In this document: positions 46,193 to 55,105 of the stretch, piece by piece
Position numbering within the stretch: position 1 is the first letter of the stretch
Layout of the letters: each line of letters starts with the position of its first letter
Made by a program: the position numbers and the translations under genes
The notes under the pieces: generated by a model
Seen by the model: the letters and a program-made list of their open reading frames with translations, nothing else
Told to the model about the DNA's origin: nothing
Databases searched by the model: none
Assembly (NCBI GenBank): GCA_902168105.1
Contig: CABHOY010000016.1
Span: 25,459-89,458, forward strand
Length of the DNA: 64,000 nt
Direction: 5' to 3'
From: an uncultured Flavihumibacter sp.
Lineage (GTDB): Bacteria > Bacteroidota > Bacteroidia > Chitinophagales > Chitinophagaceae

Positions 46193-47374
46193 ATGAGTAA
46201 TATTAATGTCCAGGCCCTTCTTGATTCAGCCAGAGAAGCCGCAAGAACTGGCTCTTCACTCGAATCTATCGGCCGTGTAGAAAGTCATTCAGATCTGTCT
46301 ATTGGCAATATCGGCAACCATATTGATGGAATATACGGGGAATTGAACCGGATCATCAAAGATTATCTTGATAATGACGACAAGCTGCATGAAATAGCCA
46401 GCCAGATTGCCGGCAATGCGAAAAAGGCGCTGGAATCAGTGAAGATCGATGGAGGGAAAACGCTTGTGGAAAGTCCCCGGATGCTGGAAAGCCTGGAGGT
46501 CATTGTAAAACTTGATGGTAAGATGCCATCATTTATGGTGAAAAATGGAAAGCCTGATGTGTTAAGCAGCCCCGCATGCGCCTGGAGTGAAGATTACTGG
46601 CAGGCAGCAAGCCCTGTAGTTGAACACGCCATCAGGTGCGTTGGACGGATCAATGCGACCTATGAGGATGCCGGATATCTTGGAACTGGCTTCCAGATCG
46701 CGCCGGATAAAATTATTACCAACAGGCATGTATTACAGGTTATGGCAGACAAGCAGGGTAACGGGACCTGGAAGTTCAGAGAAGGTGTAAATATTGACTT
46801 TGGCCATGAGTATAAGGCGACGAAGTCTATTACCCCACGCGAATTCAAGTCCGTAGTTTTCGCTTCTGATAATATGATCGGAAACTATATAGATCACAAA
46901 CTCCTGGACCTTGTGGTAATTGAGTTAGAGCCTGCTGCTGCTCAGGATTATCCTGAATATTATTTGAAAGTGAATACATCTGCCGACTGGGTGAACCTGG
47001 AGGACCAGGTATATATTATCGGATACCCCGGCCGTCCGCCTGTAGGAATGTATGAATTTTCCCTACTCGAAAAATTGTTCCAGTCAACCTTCGGTTGTAA
47101 GCGTATCGCCCCCGGATTCATTACCCGGCCAAAGGGAGTAAGTGAGAAGTGGACAATGGCACACGATGCAACGACTTTATTTGGTAATTCAGGATCCGTA
47201 GTCATACATAAAAACGATGGATTACTGGCCGCCGGATTACACTACGGCGGTTCATCCGGGACTACCAGACAAAACTACGCGCACATACTGGCAGAGACGC
47301 TTTCTGCCAAAGACGCCCGTACCGGGCAGACGTTAGCAGATTGCCTGGAAGCGTCACAGGCTATATTGGGTTAA
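46193..47374 (+). CDS. Trypsin-like serine protease with a helical N-terminal domain
   Basis: A 393-aa cytoplasmic protein. Residues 1-140 are helical with no signal peptide and may be a protein-interaction domain. Residues about 145-385 form a trypsin-like domain: GTGFQIAP, His179 in ITNRHVL, Asp239 in LLDLVVIEL and Ser333 in GNSGSV, so the triad is complete. In NTPase-centred conflict systems such proteases are effectors that are switched on by the ATPase after a threat is sensed; here that role is inferred from the next two genes. The next start lies one base past this stop, so translation is probably coupled. Confidence 0.85.
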   Translation: MSNINVQALLDSAREAARTGSSLESIGRVESHSDLSIGNIGNHIDGIYGELNRIIKDYLDNDDKLHEIASQIAGNAKKALESVKIDGGKTLVESPRMLESLEVIVKLDGKMPSFMVKNGKPDVLSSPACAWSEDYWQAASPVVEHAIRCVGRINATYEDAGYLGTGFQIAPDKIITNRHVLQVMADKQGNGTWKFREGVNIDFGHEYKATKSITPREFKSVVFASDNMIGNYIDHKLLDLVVIELEPAAAQDYPEYYLKVNTSADWVNLEDQVYIIGYPGRPPVGMYEFSLLEKLFQSTFGCKRIAPGFITRPKGVSEKWTMAHDATTLFGNSGSVVIHKNDGLLAAGLHYGGSSGTTRQNYAHILAETLSAKDARTGQTLADCLEASQAILG

Positions 47375-47375
47375 A

Positions 47376-49334
47376 ATGAACTCGACCATGAACACAGATG
47401 TGATTGTGAAAGCCATCAGGGCGACACGTTCCGAATTTGCCGAACTTTTCATGGATATCCAGATCTTTGAAGACGTACCGGTGAAGAAAGAGTTTAATGT
47501 GATCGGGCGTACCGGGAATGATCAGCAGGACTTTGAAAAGGCGTTAATGTACGCTGCTGCCAAAGGGTTCCTGCGCGGTCTTGTGAACCTGCTGATCGCA
47601 AAGGGAAAAGAAGATGGGTCGTTGCTGATGTACCACATCAATGAAAATAGTGAACAGGCGGCAGCATCCCATCCTGCGGCACCTCAACAGGCAACCAATG
47701 GGGCAGCAACGAACGAATCGTTAGCCAATGGGGCGGCGGTAACACCCCAGCCAGTAACAAGTGGACCGGTAGCCGCTGATGGTCCAATGACCATGCTTGA
47801 GGCTATGACTAATTTAAAGAAGGGGTTTAGCCAGCCATATGTTGCTGCCAAAGGTATCGTAAGAAACATGAAGGTTACAGGAAAGGTTTGCATCGATGCT
47901 CAGGCTCAGGGCACATGTGTGCTGGTTGGCCACAATATCGTTATTACAGCGTGGCATGTGGTAAAGGATCTCTTTGATGTCCAAAGTGGGGCCCCGCACG
48001 AAGATAGCCACAATAGGCTTACCGTTGTATTCGATGATGTGCTTTTATATTTGAGCGCCGAAATACGGAACAGGGGAGCCATAGTCTATAAAGCACATAA
48101 AAACTGGGATATTGTACATAACAGCTGTCATGTGTCTGAGTTAGCAGAGAATGATTCCTTAGATTACGGTGTACTTAAAGATCACCTCGACTATATACTG
48201 ATAAGGTTAGAGAAGGTTGTAACACTCGATAGACCGTTTGAAAGTTTGGAAAGCACTGTCAGTGTACCCGAACCTAATGATGGTATTATTATCTTTCAGC
48301 ATCCTGTGGGGTTCCCAATGCTGTTTGATACAAATGTTATAGCAGAACAGCGCATTGCTGGTATAGTCCCCGAGTGCAGGTTTCTGCATTTTATCAATAC
48401 GCTTCCCGGCGCTTCCGGAGCACCTTGTTTTAATAAGGAATTCCGGCTATTTGGCATCCATCAGGGGAAATGGAAAACAAACAATGGCAATACTAAAGTC
48501 ATTAATACTGGGATTCCTATTGCAAGTATCAAAGAAGATGTCAGGCGTAGGAATATTCAGTTGCCACAACCTGAACCATCAGATTTTACGCTATGGCAGC
48601 TGGACGAATCCCATGGGTTTGCACCGGTCGTTGCACGGGATGACCTGCAGTACATGATCTGGAAATCCATCAATGACAATGAAAAGAGACTGTTTAATAT
48701 CAGAGGCGCTGATGGCCATGGTAAGAGTTATTGTATAGACCTGATCTCTTACATGTTACCCAAAGACCGCCACCTGGTAATTGAGTTGGAAGGCACGGCA
48801 TTGTTGAACCTGGATGCTGTAAGCCTTGCTAACCTGATCTGTACAAAGGCTGGCAGCAATCCGGTTACCGCGCCGCCGGTCGACGAGGTTAACTCAACGG
48901 CGATCGTATGGTTGAGAGACGAAGTACTCGGTGCTGTGATCCGTTCACTTGATGCAGTCAGAGATAATAAGCTTGTATGGATCTGCATTAAAGATCTCAA
49001 TAAAACAGATCTTCTCGGTTTACATACTGCAACATTCCTGAATTTTCTGTACGAACAGCTTACTCAGCTATCATGGCTGCGCATTGTGCTGGACGGTATG
49101 CAGGCCGCTACTCCTTACCTGGTTAAGAACAGGGAGGAGCTCTACAATTGTGCTGTCAGAGTAGATGATATTGAAGTATACCTGCATCGTTTCTTCTCAA
49201 AGTATAACCTTGATGGGTCGGAGAATGCCAGAATGATTGCAGATAGATGTTATGAGGTAAATCCATCGGCAAAAGATTATATGAGTCAGCTGGCACGTAA
49301 GCTCATGACCTTTGCAGCCTTTTATATTAAGTAA
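47376..49334 (+). CDS. EAD-like / trypsin-like / P-loop NTPase fusion protein
   Basis: A 652-aa protein with four parts. Residues 5-90 are a small helical domain (EFAELFMDIQIFEDV, then DFEKALMYAAAKGFLRGLVNLL) resembling effector-associated domain EAD1. Residues 98-135 are an Ala/Pro/Thr-rich linker. Residues about 150-400 are a trypsin-like domain with His194 (ITAWHVV), Asp272 (LDYILIRL) and Ser347 (PGASGAPC). Residues about 415-652 are an NTPase with Walker A GADGHGKS (444-451); I cannot assign Walker B with confidence (candidate KLVWICIKDLN). EADs are known to join effectors to partners in NTP-dependent conflict systems, which fits this neighbourhood. The adjacent STAND gene begins 17 bp later. 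Confidence 0.8.
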   Translation: MNSTMNTDVIVKAIRATRSEFAELFMDIQIFEDVPVKKEFNVIGRTGNDQQDFEKALMYAAAKGFLRGLVNLLIAKGKEDGSLLMYHINENSEQAAASHPAAPQQATNGAATNESLANGAAVTPQPVTSGPVAADGPMTMLEAMTNLKKGFSQPYVAAKGIVRNMKVTGKVCIDAQAQGTCVLVGHNIVITAWHVVKDLFDVQSGAPHEDSHNRLTVVFDDVLLYLSAEIRNRGAIVYKAHKNWDIVHNSCHVSELAENDSLDYGVLKDHLDYILIRLEKVVTLDRPFESLESTVSVPEPNDGIIIFQHPVGFPMLFDTNVIAEQRIAGIVPECRFLHFINTLPGASGAPCFNKEFRLFGIHQGKWKTNNGNTKVINTGIPIASIKEDVRRRNIQLPQPEPSDFTLWQLDESHGFAPVVARDDLQYMIWKSINDNEKRLFNIRGADGHGKSYCIDLISYMLPKDRHLVIELEGTALLNLDAVSLANLICTKAGSNPVTAPPVDEVNSTAIVWLRDEVLGAVIRSLDAVRDNKLVWICIKDLNKTDLLGLHTATFLNFLYEQLTQLSWLRIVLDGMQAATPYLVKNREELYNCAVRVDDIEVYLHRFFSKYNLDGSENARMIADRCYEVNPSAKDYMSQLARKLMTFAAFYIK

Positions 49335-49351
49335 TCCCATATTCAGATATC

Positions 49352-52300
49352 ATGCTTCAGAGATCCGAAGAATCACAGGATTTTGCATCGAAGATGAAAG
49401 CTTTCCTGAATAAACAGGAGGGAGGTGCACAGTCGTCATCCGAAGGAGTAACTGCCGGTAACCCGCCTGATACAGTAGTTGATAAGGCATTCATGGCGCA
49501 ACTATCAGCAGCTACGTCCCTGGCGGCGCTTTCGGGAAACTTTTCGCCTGATGATCTGTTTTCGCCGGATGTTCCGGAAGAAAGACGGCAGGACATATTG
49601 ATGGAATTGTCTGACAAATGTATTGTTGATACTTCCGGCAATACTATGAAATGGCTCCTGCAACAGCCATACCGCACCATTGAGTTAAGTAGAATGATCA
49701 GCGAAGGATCGCTTACCAGACATCTGAAGGATGCATTGCCAGAGACAGATAATAATGGCAAAATGCTGAGAGCTCTACTGCGGGGGGATCAACTGGTAGC
49801 CAGTGAAATGAATGAAGAACAGTTGAAAGATATGTCTTTCGCGCTGGAAGTAACAAAGGGTCTATATCTTAGTGATCAGGACATCACGCAGGTTAAAAAT
49901 CTGTTGGAGCGGTTCCGCTTTCTGTCAGACTATAATGTTTTATTGTCAAAAGGGTTCTATGGAAGAGAACGTGAACTCGCAGACCTGGCTGACTTTGTCC
50001 GGGATAGAGGCAATCAGGAAGGTAAGCATGATTTCCTGGCACTAAGGGGAGCGGGTGGATCGGGTAAGTCAACACTGCTGGCAAAATTTCTGAGTACAAC
50101 CATAGAACATCACGATACTGCCATTGCAATACTCGATTTCGATAAACCCGGTATACATCCTTCAGATGGTAAATGGCTTGACATGGAAGTATCAAGGCAG
50201 ATCAGTTACCAAACCGGCGATAGGGGTAACTTTCTTAAAGATAGCAGGGATCGTATAAAGGATGATCTTCAGACAGGGTCCAAATATTATGAATCATACA
50301 GCTCTCACCATAAGACAATCCTGAGAGGATTTGTAGAAGATGTGAAGGAGGCCGCCAATTATGCATTGAAAAGACATCCGGAGATAAAAAGGTTGCTGCT
50401 GGTACTTGATACTTTTGAAGAAGTCATGCAGCGGGGACTGTTTGAACATATTCGTTCCTGGTTGTATGATTGGCAACATTATGCAGCCCAATTTGACCTT
50501 GAGTTTAAAGTGATCTTTTCCGGTCGGCTCTCCGGAGATAATATTAAAAAGCTGGAGAACGTAAAGAAATTAAGAGACATTAAAGTAGAGGAACTTGATC
50601 CGGAGGCTGCAACGCGTATGCTTTGCGATCTGGGTGTTTCCTCAGAGAAAGCTGGCCAGTTGGCGGCATCGCCCGACATCCCCAGAAGACCGCTTGAACT
50701 GCGACTGGCGGCACGCGCCATGAAGACGAATCCTGAACTTTCTGTTAAAGAGCTTGAAGAAGAGCTGATCAAAGCAGGTGGAAAGGGCGCAAAAGAATTC
50801 TTTGCCGGCGTTATCTATAAAAGAGTACTGCTGCGCATCAGCAACCAGATCGCAAGGGAAATAGCCTATCCGGGTTTGATCCTAAGGTACGTGAATGAAG
50901 AGCTACTTGATAACATACTTATCCCGGCATTAGGGTTAGCCGGTGCATCTGCTGCAACCATTGAGGAAGGCTGGAAGGAACTGGTTACCTACGAATGGCT
51001 GTTGCAAAAGGATGAACATCAAAACTGGTGGCACAGAAGGGATATCAGGCAGTCCATGCTTAAAGCGATATGGAGCCAGGAACCTGAACAGGCCATACGG
51101 ATCAATCAGCAGGCCATTGCATATTTTGAGCAGACAAACAATTATGTTGAACTGCTTTATCATGAATTAATGAGGGCTGGCGATAAACCCTATACCCCAT
51201 CTATCAGAAAAGACAGACTCGTAATAGCTGCAAAGGAACTGGAGTTGTATGTGAATGATTTTGGGCGCTCGGGCCGCGTACTATTCAGGTATTTGCTGAG
51301 TGGGATCGTTGATATAGACGATTTTGAGTGGCTACCTAAAGACATGTGGTCAGATGCATACTACAGAAAGGGACAGGACCTGATCGAGGGGAGATTGTTC
51401 AGACAAGCATTTGCACTACTTGAAAAGTACAGAGCTAATACACCTGTCAATCCGGTAGCCAACGGCTTTTACCAATGGGAAATGGATGCATTTTATGCGA
51501 ACGTTGAATGGCAATCAATCGCCTATATAAATCCCCTCTCTATTGAGGAAAAGACACAAATGCAACGCCTCTGTAGTTATACATTCCCAGGAATGATCGT
51601 AAGCGATACCTGGTATACCAGGCGCATGCTTACAGAATTGTCTGATATGCTATCAAACTATAAATACTATAATACCAGCCAGGAACTCGAAACAGGTAAT
51701 GCCGGATATTTCAGCCAGTTCTGTATGGGGCTGTTACGTTGTCATTTTTCAGGGATCGACTCTGTGGCTGACAAAGCAAGTATCAAGGAGTTCCTATCGT
51801 CGCGATTAAGCGGTCATATGCAGGTGGTCGTTACGAACGACAGAAATCTGTTCCTCTTGTATAACGCTTCAAATTTATTGTCGCCGGAAACAAGATGTAA
51901 TGTTGCCATTAAAGACCTGAACATAGACCCTGCTGAACTGGCATGGGGAACTGACCTGGAGCATGAATCGGTTCGTTACTTCCTGCCGAGACAAATGGAA
52001 GAGATCTATGAATTGGGAGCGCTTCATTCGGCAAAAGAAATTCTTACTACAGTAGATAAAAAGACATTGGCTATTACAGGTGCTGAAAATATCTGTTTTT
52101 CATTTGATCCATCTAAGGTAACAAAGACGACTTTATTCCGCCTGTACCGTGGCCCGGACCCCGAGTTCAGGGATCCCTGCAGGTATGCATTGCAGGAAGC
52201 ATTTGTCAGCCCGCAGGACTTTGAAGCATTGGCAGCTATTTTCAGAGAGATACTACCCTTTAACCTTGATGAATTAACCCCCGCATCATTTGTATCCCTG

Positions 52301-52528
52301 ATGTACGGTAATGCTGAATTATGCCTGGAAGATCTCATTGAACTGACTGACCGTGTGTGGAAGTTAAGCCAGTTGCTTGAAAGAGCAAGCGAACTTAAAC
52401 GGCATGCGAAAAAGTTAAAAATGGTAGGGGAAGCGTACGCTGCCTGGGATGCCGCCGTCAACGCAGCCATTAGTAATCTGCAACCGTCGTCTCAGGTATT
52501 TCAGGATCACCCGCAGGTTTACAGGTAA
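49352..52528 (+). CDS. STAND-type ATPase with helical-repeat C-terminus
   Basis: A 1058-aa protein. Residues 1-190 are a helical N-terminal region of unknown family. After a FYGRERELADL entry motif, Walker A is GAGGSGKST (233-241) and Walker B is LLLVLDTFEEV with Asp353; a winged-helix-like region follows (to about 560). The remaining 500 residues look like helical repeats, probably the sensor that recognises a trigger. STAND ATPases (NLR-like) oligomerise on sensing and activate effectors; the two upstream proteases are the obvious effectors. No transmembrane segment is visible. Confidence 0.85.
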   Translation: MLQRSEESQDFASKMKAFLNKQEGGAQSSSEGVTAGNPPDTVVDKAFMAQLSAATSLAALSGNFSPDDLFSPDVPEERRQDILMELSDKCIVDTSGNTMKWLLQQPYRTIELSRMISEGSLTRHLKDALPETDNNGKMLRALLRGDQLVASEMNEEQLKDMSFALEVTKGLYLSDQDITQVKNLLERFRFLSDYNVLLSKGFYGRERELADLADFVRDRGNQEGKHDFLALRGAGGSGKSTLLAKFLSTTIEHHDTAIAILDFDKPGIHPSDGKWLDMEVSRQISYQTGDRGNFLKDSRDRIKDDLQTGSKYYESYSSHHKTILRGFVEDVKEAANYALKRHPEIKRLLLVLDTFEEVMQRGLFEHIRSWLYDWQHYAAQFDLEFKVIFSGRLSGDNIKKLENVKKLRDIKVEELDPEAATRMLCDLGVSSEKAGQLAASPDIPRRPLELRLAARAMKTNPELSVKELEEELIKAGGKGAKEFFAGVIYKRVLLRISNQIAREIAYPGLILRYVNEELLDNILIPALGLAGASAATIEEGWKELVTYEWLLQKDEHQNWWHRRDIRQSMLKAIWSQEPEQAIRINQQAIAYFEQTNNYVELLYHELMRAGDKPYTPSIRKDRLVIAAKELELYVNDFGRSGRVLFRYLLSGIVDIDDFEWLPKDMWSDAYYRKGQDLIEGRLFRQAFALLEKYRANTPVNPVANGFYQWEMDAFYANVEWQSIAYINPLSIEEKTQMQRLCSYTFPGMIVSDTWYTRRMLTELSDMLSNYKYYNTSQELETGNAGYFSQFCMGLLRCHFSGIDSVADKASIKEFLSSRLSGHMQVVVTNDRNLFLLYNASNLLSPETRCNVAIKDLNIDPAELAWGTDLEHESVRYFLPRQMEEIYELGALHSAKEILTTVDKKTLAITGAENICFSFDPSKVTKTTLFRLYRGPDPEFRDPCRYALQEAFVSPQDFEALAAIFREILPFNLDELTPASFVSLMYGNAELCLEDLIELTDRVWKLSQLLERASELKRHAKKLKMVGEAYAAWDAAVNAAISNLQPSSQVFQDHPQVYR

Positions 52529-52691
52529 TACACATCATTTTCTGGTGACGCTATCATGCTCCATTATGACGCTGGTTCTCTCCTACGGGTCGGCTATTTT
52601 ATTGTGTGCAGCTATTGTAACATTTGTTACCATTTCTTATTTTAGAAACCATTTCCTTTGTTGAAAATATTCAACCATCAAAATAGGAGCA

Positions 52692-52940
52692 ATGGCAGAC
52701 GCAATTCAATTAATACCAGGTAATACGCTCATCACTGCTACACCGGAAGAGGGCAGACAGCTGGCCATCAAAATGTCCAGGTTAATCATTAAAGCCACAC
52801 AGCCCGATGCTGCTATTCGTGAGAAACTCAGGCCTGTATATGCAGAAGATCCCGCTATGCTCATCGCAGCCGGTCAGACAGTAGCCATAGAGTTCGCTAC
52901 TATTGCAGCCGCTAATAATTATTGGAGAAATAATGGATGA
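52692..52940 (+). CDS. Small 82-aa protein, unknown
   Basis: It starts with a good ribosome-binding site (AGGAG, five bases before the ATG). The sequence reads MADAIQLIPGNTLITATPEE, then GRQLAIKMSRLIIKATQPDA and an Ala-rich helix to ANNYWRNNG. No signal peptide and no family recognised. The gap after the STAND gene is 163 bp, and the Crp/Fnr gene overlaps its last 8 bases, so it forms a unit with the regulator. It might be an adaptor of the protease/STAND module or unrelated to it. Confidence 0.6.
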   Translation: MADAIQLIPGNTLITATPEEGRQLAIKMSRLIIKATQPDAAIREKLRPVYAEDPAMLIAAGQTVAIEFATIAAANNYWRNNG

Positions 52941-53565
52941 GTTTCAAAGCACGATCGTAAGCGAATGTTTATCAGGCCTGGGAAAGGATCTTCTACAGGA
53001 GATCATAACACATGGAGAGGTAAAAGCTTTCGATGCGGATGAATATGTAATAAAGCAGGGCCAACTGCTTAAGCATTTACCTATTGTGCTGGAAGGAATG
53101 GTGAAGGTGTTCAGTGAAGAAGATGATTATCAGTTCCTGCTCTATTACATACATCCAGGGGCTACCTGTATCTTCAGCTTTGCCCATTTCTTCGGAGAAA
53201 AGAAAATGGCATTCTCCGGAACGGCAGAAAAAGCAAGTTCTGTACTGCTCATCCCTGTTCATAAGGCGCGGGAATGGATGATAAAATATCCTGTATTCAG
53301 TGGTATGATCGTTAAGGAATATGAGAGACACTACAACGATCTGCTGGAGACTACTAAACAGATCCTTTGTTATAACCTGGAAGACAGGATCCTGCAATAC
53401 CTGCAAACAAAGGCTTCCATTACCGGCAATACATTACTGGCAATATCTCACGCAACCATAGCCACCGATCTGGCCACTTCACGGGAAGTTATTTCAAGGG
53501 TAATGAAGAAGCTGGAAAGAGATAAGAAGGTGCAGCAATCCGGTCGTAAGATCCAATTGCTATAG
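52933..53565 (+). CDS. Crp/Fnr-family transcriptional regulator
   Basis: A 210-aa regulator. Residues about 20-120 form the cyclic-nucleotide-binding-like beta domain (VKAFDADEYVIKQGQLLKHL, then VLEGMVKVFSEEDDYQFLLYYIHPG). Residues about 140-205 form the winged helix (ISHATIATDLATSREVISRV). No Fe-S cysteine cluster is apparent, so oxygen sensing of the Fnr type is unlikely. I chose the ATG at 52933 (MDEFQSTIV), which overlaps the stop of the 82-aa gene in ATGGATGA; the upstream start at 52903 adds an unconserved segment. It may control the neighbouring module, but no site is proven. Confidence 0.9.
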   Translation: MDEFQSTIVSECLSGLGKDLLQEIITHGEVKAFDADEYVIKQGQLLKHLPIVLEGMVKVFSEEDDYQFLLYYIHPGATCIFSFAHFFGEKKMAFSGTAEKASSVLLIPVHKAREWMIKYPVFSGMIVKEYERHYNDLLETTKQILCYNLEDRILQYLQTKASITGNTLLAISHATIATDLATSREVISRVMKKLERDKKVQQSGRKIQLL

Positions 53566-53716
53566 GTATTGTTATTCGATGTTCTCCAAGCCTCATCAGT
53601 TGATATATTGTCCATAGCGATTGCTGCATCATCCTGTAAGGTTCTGGTCTATCGTCATAGTCGTCTCCTAAATGGTCAAACCAGTATTCATTTAAATATA
53701 CGCTGTATGTAGCCAT
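53489..53716 (-). CDS. Possible small acidic protein, uncertain 3' end
   Basis: A 75-aa minus-strand frame. The first about 47 residues (YLNEYWFDHLGDDYDDRPEP, then YRMMQQSLWTIYQLMRLGEH) look like a real acidic protein, but the last 25 lie antisense inside the Crp/Fnr gene and look non-coding. It may be the start of a truncated gene. The remaining sequence to 53846 holds nothing recognised. Confidence 0.3.
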   Translation of the reverse strand: MATYSVYLNEYWFDHLGDDYDDRPEPYRMMQQSLWTIYQLMRLGEHRITIPIAIGSYDRIAAPSYLFPASSLPLK

Positions 53717-53846
53717 GTTAAGGTGGTTTCTAATTGTGCGTGTTAATGGCCTGTTCAGCTATGCGCAGTATGCAGTAGCTGAATTTCGGTATAAGGAAGC
53801 TGCAAGGTACAAAAAAAGTTGAACTGCTATTTTTCAAATCACGGAT

Positions 53847-53876
53847 TTGGAAGTTTACATTTTTTTTGTAACTTTT
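53847..53876 (+). promoter_or_regulatory. Putative promoter of the glycosyltransferase gene
   Basis: TTG at 53847-53849, a 19-bp T-rich spacer and TAACTTTT at 53869-53876, one mismatch from TAnnTTTG. The start codon is 23 bp further on. Confidence 0.5.
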
Positions 53877-53899
53877 CTTCATGTAACCCACGATATATT

Positions 53900-55105
53900 A
53901 TGCAACCTTCCAATATACTATTAGAGCGAATATTAGAAAATAACCAGCAACTCCAGGTAGAAAATGTAAAAAGGATCTTGATCATCTATGAGGAAAAATC
54001 GTTTTTCATAGGAGATACCTGCCTGCTGTTTAATAAGCTCAGATATGTCAGGTCTTTCTTTCCGAATGCAGAGGTTGATATCAACTTTCTGAATAAGAAG
54101 AATATGAGATTATACAGACCTATTCTTCAAAATAGTCCCAACTTTGATAATATAAAAGATGATGAATGGACGGACATAGCATTTGAAGATTATGATATGT
54201 TGCTATGTATTACTTACAAAGAGCCGGTACTGCTGAACTTCTTGTATGAAAAATACCGGCATCAGATCCGTAACAGGCAATTCCATCTGGCTGTCTTTTC
54301 GTTTTCCGAAAGTATCCTGGCTAAAGAGCCTACTGCCGAGTACCTGTTTCCTGATTACGAAGCGTTACGGGAGTATACAGTCAGCAATAGCAGTAAGGTC
54401 CCGTGTGAGCTCTACATTACCGATGAGGAACGTGCGTGGGCGGATCAATGGCTTGAGTCAAACGGGATGAAGAAAGGAGAGAGGCTGTGTATTCTGATGG
54501 ATTCAGCTTCAGAAAAGAGAAAGCTGTTGAACATAGATGTGTATTTCGATTTTCTGGCTGGCATACTCCGGCAACCCAATACTAAAGTATTGATCTTCGA
54601 TGAGAAGAATATAGGTAAGGAAAATTTTTATAGCGAGTGGCTGGGTAAAGAGAATATAAAGAATGTGATCTTTTCCAAACAGCTGCTATTCCGTCAGGAC
54701 CTGGCACTCATCAGCTCGGGGTATACGAAAATGATTTTCGGGCCTTGTACAGGATTGATGCACTGCGCTTCAAGTATTTATAATAACCTGCTGCGCAATG
54801 GCATGCCTGCTGCAGATGTACCATTATTAATTACCTATACGGGAGAATACTTAGGCGAGCGTAACAGTATTAACGTCTGGTGGGGAAACGCACCGCTCGT
54901 CAATTGTCTGATACTTAAAGAAAGGGATAACCGTAAGGAAATTGTGCTGCTGCAGGACCTGAACCCGGAAGAGCGGAAGAAAAAAGATGCATTGCCCTGC
55001 AGGGAATATACCGCTGGCATGCTGATCAATCTCTTAGTTACAAGGCTCCTGAAACCAGCCGTTCCAACAGCAATATCTGCCAATACAGCAAACAGGGTTA
55101 TTTAA
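53900..55105 (+). CDS. GT9 (heptosyltransferase-like) glycosyltransferase
   Basis: A 401-aa protein. The first half has KRILIIYEEKSFFIGDTCLLFN and FFPNAEVDINFL, the fold start of ADP-heptose:LPS heptosyltransferase-like (GT-B, GT9) enzymes. The second half has RLCILMDSASEKR, then a late GPCTGLMHCASS block, the usual GT9 nucleotide-sugar site. I chose the ATG at 53900 (MQPSNILLERI), 23 bp after the promoter; the longer frame has no conserved sequence. It could sugar-decorate the peptide made by the NRPS or act on the cell surface. It ends in an 8-bp convergent overlap with the thioesterase. Confidence 0.65.
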   Translation: MQPSNILLERILENNQQLQVENVKRILIIYEEKSFFIGDTCLLFNKLRYVRSFFPNAEVDINFLNKKNMRLYRPILQNSPNFDNIKDDEWTDIAFEDYDMLLCITYKEPVLLNFLYEKYRHQIRNRQFHLAVFSFSESILAKEPTAEYLFPDYEALREYTVSNSSKVPCELYITDEERAWADQWLESNGMKKGERLCILMDSASEKRKLLNIDVYFDFLAGILRQPNTKVLIFDEKNIGKENFYSEWLGKENIKNVIFSKQLLFRQDLALISSGYTKMIFGPCTGLMHCASSIYNNLLRNGMPAADVPLLITYTGEYLGERNSINVWWGNAPLVNCLILKERDNRKEIVLLQDLNPEERKKKDALPCREYTAGMLINLLVTRLLKPAVPTAISANTANRVI

